Of a stretch of 6,436 nucleotides of DNA, positions 5,818-6,436 are shown one piece after another. Below the pieces are notes generated by a model, which saw only the letters and a list, made by a program, of their open reading frames with translations, did not search any database and had not been told where the DNA came from. The position numbers and the translations under genes are program-made. This DNA is from JAUVHV01 sp964523875. GTDB taxonomy: Bacteria > Omnitrophota > Gorgyraeia > JABMRG01. The stretch is taken from the NCBI GenBank assembly GCA_964523875.1, contig CAZGAS010000061.1, positions 1 to 6,436 on the forward strand, written 5' to 3'. The stretch's first letter is position 1. Every line of letters starts with the position of its first letter.

Positions 5818-5822
5818 AGCAA

Positions 5823-6436
5823 ATGGCAGCAAAGACAAAGCAGGATATAATAAAACTTGTAAAAGATAATGATGTAAAGTTTGTACGGTTATGGTTCACG
5901 GATATATTAGGTCAGGTAAAGAGCTTCGCGATTACAGATAAGGAGCTTGAAAATGCTCTTAATAACGGTATGGGATTTGATGGATCCTCTATAACAGGTT
6001 ACCAGGATATAGAGGAGTCAGATATGATAGCTATGCCGGATTTGGATACCTTTGTGATACTTCCATGGCGCCCGTCAGAGAAGGCTGTCGCAAGAATGAT
6101 ATGCAATGTTATGAATCCCGATAAGACGCCTTATGAAGGAGATCCGCGTTATGTGTTGAAGAGGGCTCTTGCCCGCGCGAAAAAAATGGGATATGACCAT
6201 TTTTATCTAGGCCCTGAGCTTGAATTTTTCTATTTTAAGAATGATACATCTACAGACGTACTTGACAGAGGGGGTTATTTTGACCTTACAACACTTGATG
6301 TTGCCAGTGACTTAAGAAGAGAGACGGTTTTGGCCCTGGAAAAGATGGGTATGCAGATAGAGTATTCACATCACGAGGTCGCTCCGTCACAACATGAGGT
6401 TGATATGCGTTATGGTGACGCGCTCAAGATGGCAGA
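5823..6436 (+). CDS. glnA: Glutamine synthetase type I (3' partial)
   Basis: The enzyme joins ammonia to glutamate using ATP, the main entry of ammonium into metabolism; type I forms a cytosolic dodecamer. The first 204 codons are visible, a little under half of the usual 440-470, and the frame runs off the window without a stop. The N-terminal beta-grasp domain carries the signature GFDGSSI (51-57) and PDLDT (72-76). The catalytic domain begins near 105; GPELEFF (130-136) gives metal ligands E132 and E134, and HHEVAPSQHEVD (183-194) gives E185 and E192, all intact. The start is set by AAGGAGG at 5811-5817. The regions that separate GSI-alpha from GSI-beta (adenylylated tyrosine, 25-residue insert) lie beyond the window. 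A terminator-like hairpin and two small hairpins precede the gene, which suggests control by transcription attenuation in response to nitrogen (inference). Confidence 0.96.
   Translation, partial: MAAKTKQDIIKLVKDNDVKFVRLWFTDILGQVKSFAITDKELENALNNGMGFDGSSITGYQDIEESDMIAMPDLDTFVILPWRPSEKAVARMICNVMNPDKTPYEGDPRYVLKRALARAKKMGYDHFYLGPELEFFYFKNDTSTDVLDRGGYFDLTTLDVASDLRRETVLALEKMGMQIEYSHHEVAPSQHEVDMRYGDALKMA

Noticed and set aside
5687..5869. A 60-codon + strand reading frame before and into glnA
   Set aside because: Its last third overlaps the glnA start in another frame, it covers the leader hairpins, no Shine-Dalgarno at usual spacing is evident beyond GGGAG inside the frame, and the protein resembles nothing I know.
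1..6436. tRNA, rRNA or CRISPR array
   Set aside because: I saw no cloverleaf, no conserved rRNA stretch and no regularly spaced direct repeats.

Overview
The window is an AT-rich bacterial chromosome fragment, almost certainly a metagenome-assembled scaffold because it carries two 100-base N runs (1471-1570 and 5110-5209) that look like fixed-size placeholder gaps. All recognisable genes lie on the + strand. The REP-associated transposase with its GGGGACAG-type palindrome, the glutamine synthetase and the small metal-cofactor cluster would suit an uncultured anaerobe, perhaps Omnitrophota or a relative. That assignment is by impression only; no marker gene here settles it.

Region 1 (1-2304) looks like one operon concerned with metals or metal cofactors. 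It holds a radical SAM protein of the TYW1-like COG0731 family (5' end cut by the window edge), a 69-residue six-cysteine zinc-ribbon protein, and a cation diffusion facilitator transporter fused to a C-terminal NifX/NifB-type FeMo-cofactor-binding domain. The transporter is interrupted by the first gap, which hides more protein than its 100 Ns suggest.

Region 2 (2305-4429) starts with a 259-bp AT-rich spacer containing a good sigma-70-type promoter. It drives a six-helix K+ channel-like protein (TTTGYGD filter, GTG start) and, 15 bp downstream, a TRAM-domain RNA uracil-C5 methyltransferase of the RlmD/TrmA family. A perfect 9-bp palindrome followed by a T-run closes this unit.

Region 3 (4430-5605) contains an IS200-like/REP-associated (RAYT) HUH transposase, apparently expressed from a promoter that would give a leaderless mRNA. 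After the second gap comes the C-terminal part of a sigma-70-like or helix-turn-helix regulator. A naive reading joins the two into one 370-residue protein; this is most likely an artefact of the gap.

Region 4 (5606-6436) holds a three-armed, mutually exclusive hairpin array, then a leader with two small hairpins and an intrinsic-terminator-like structure, and then the first 204 codons of type I glutamine synthetase (glnA), which runs off the window. The leader is the most interesting regulatory candidate: one small hairpin overlaps the 5' arm of the terminator, as in transcription attenuation.
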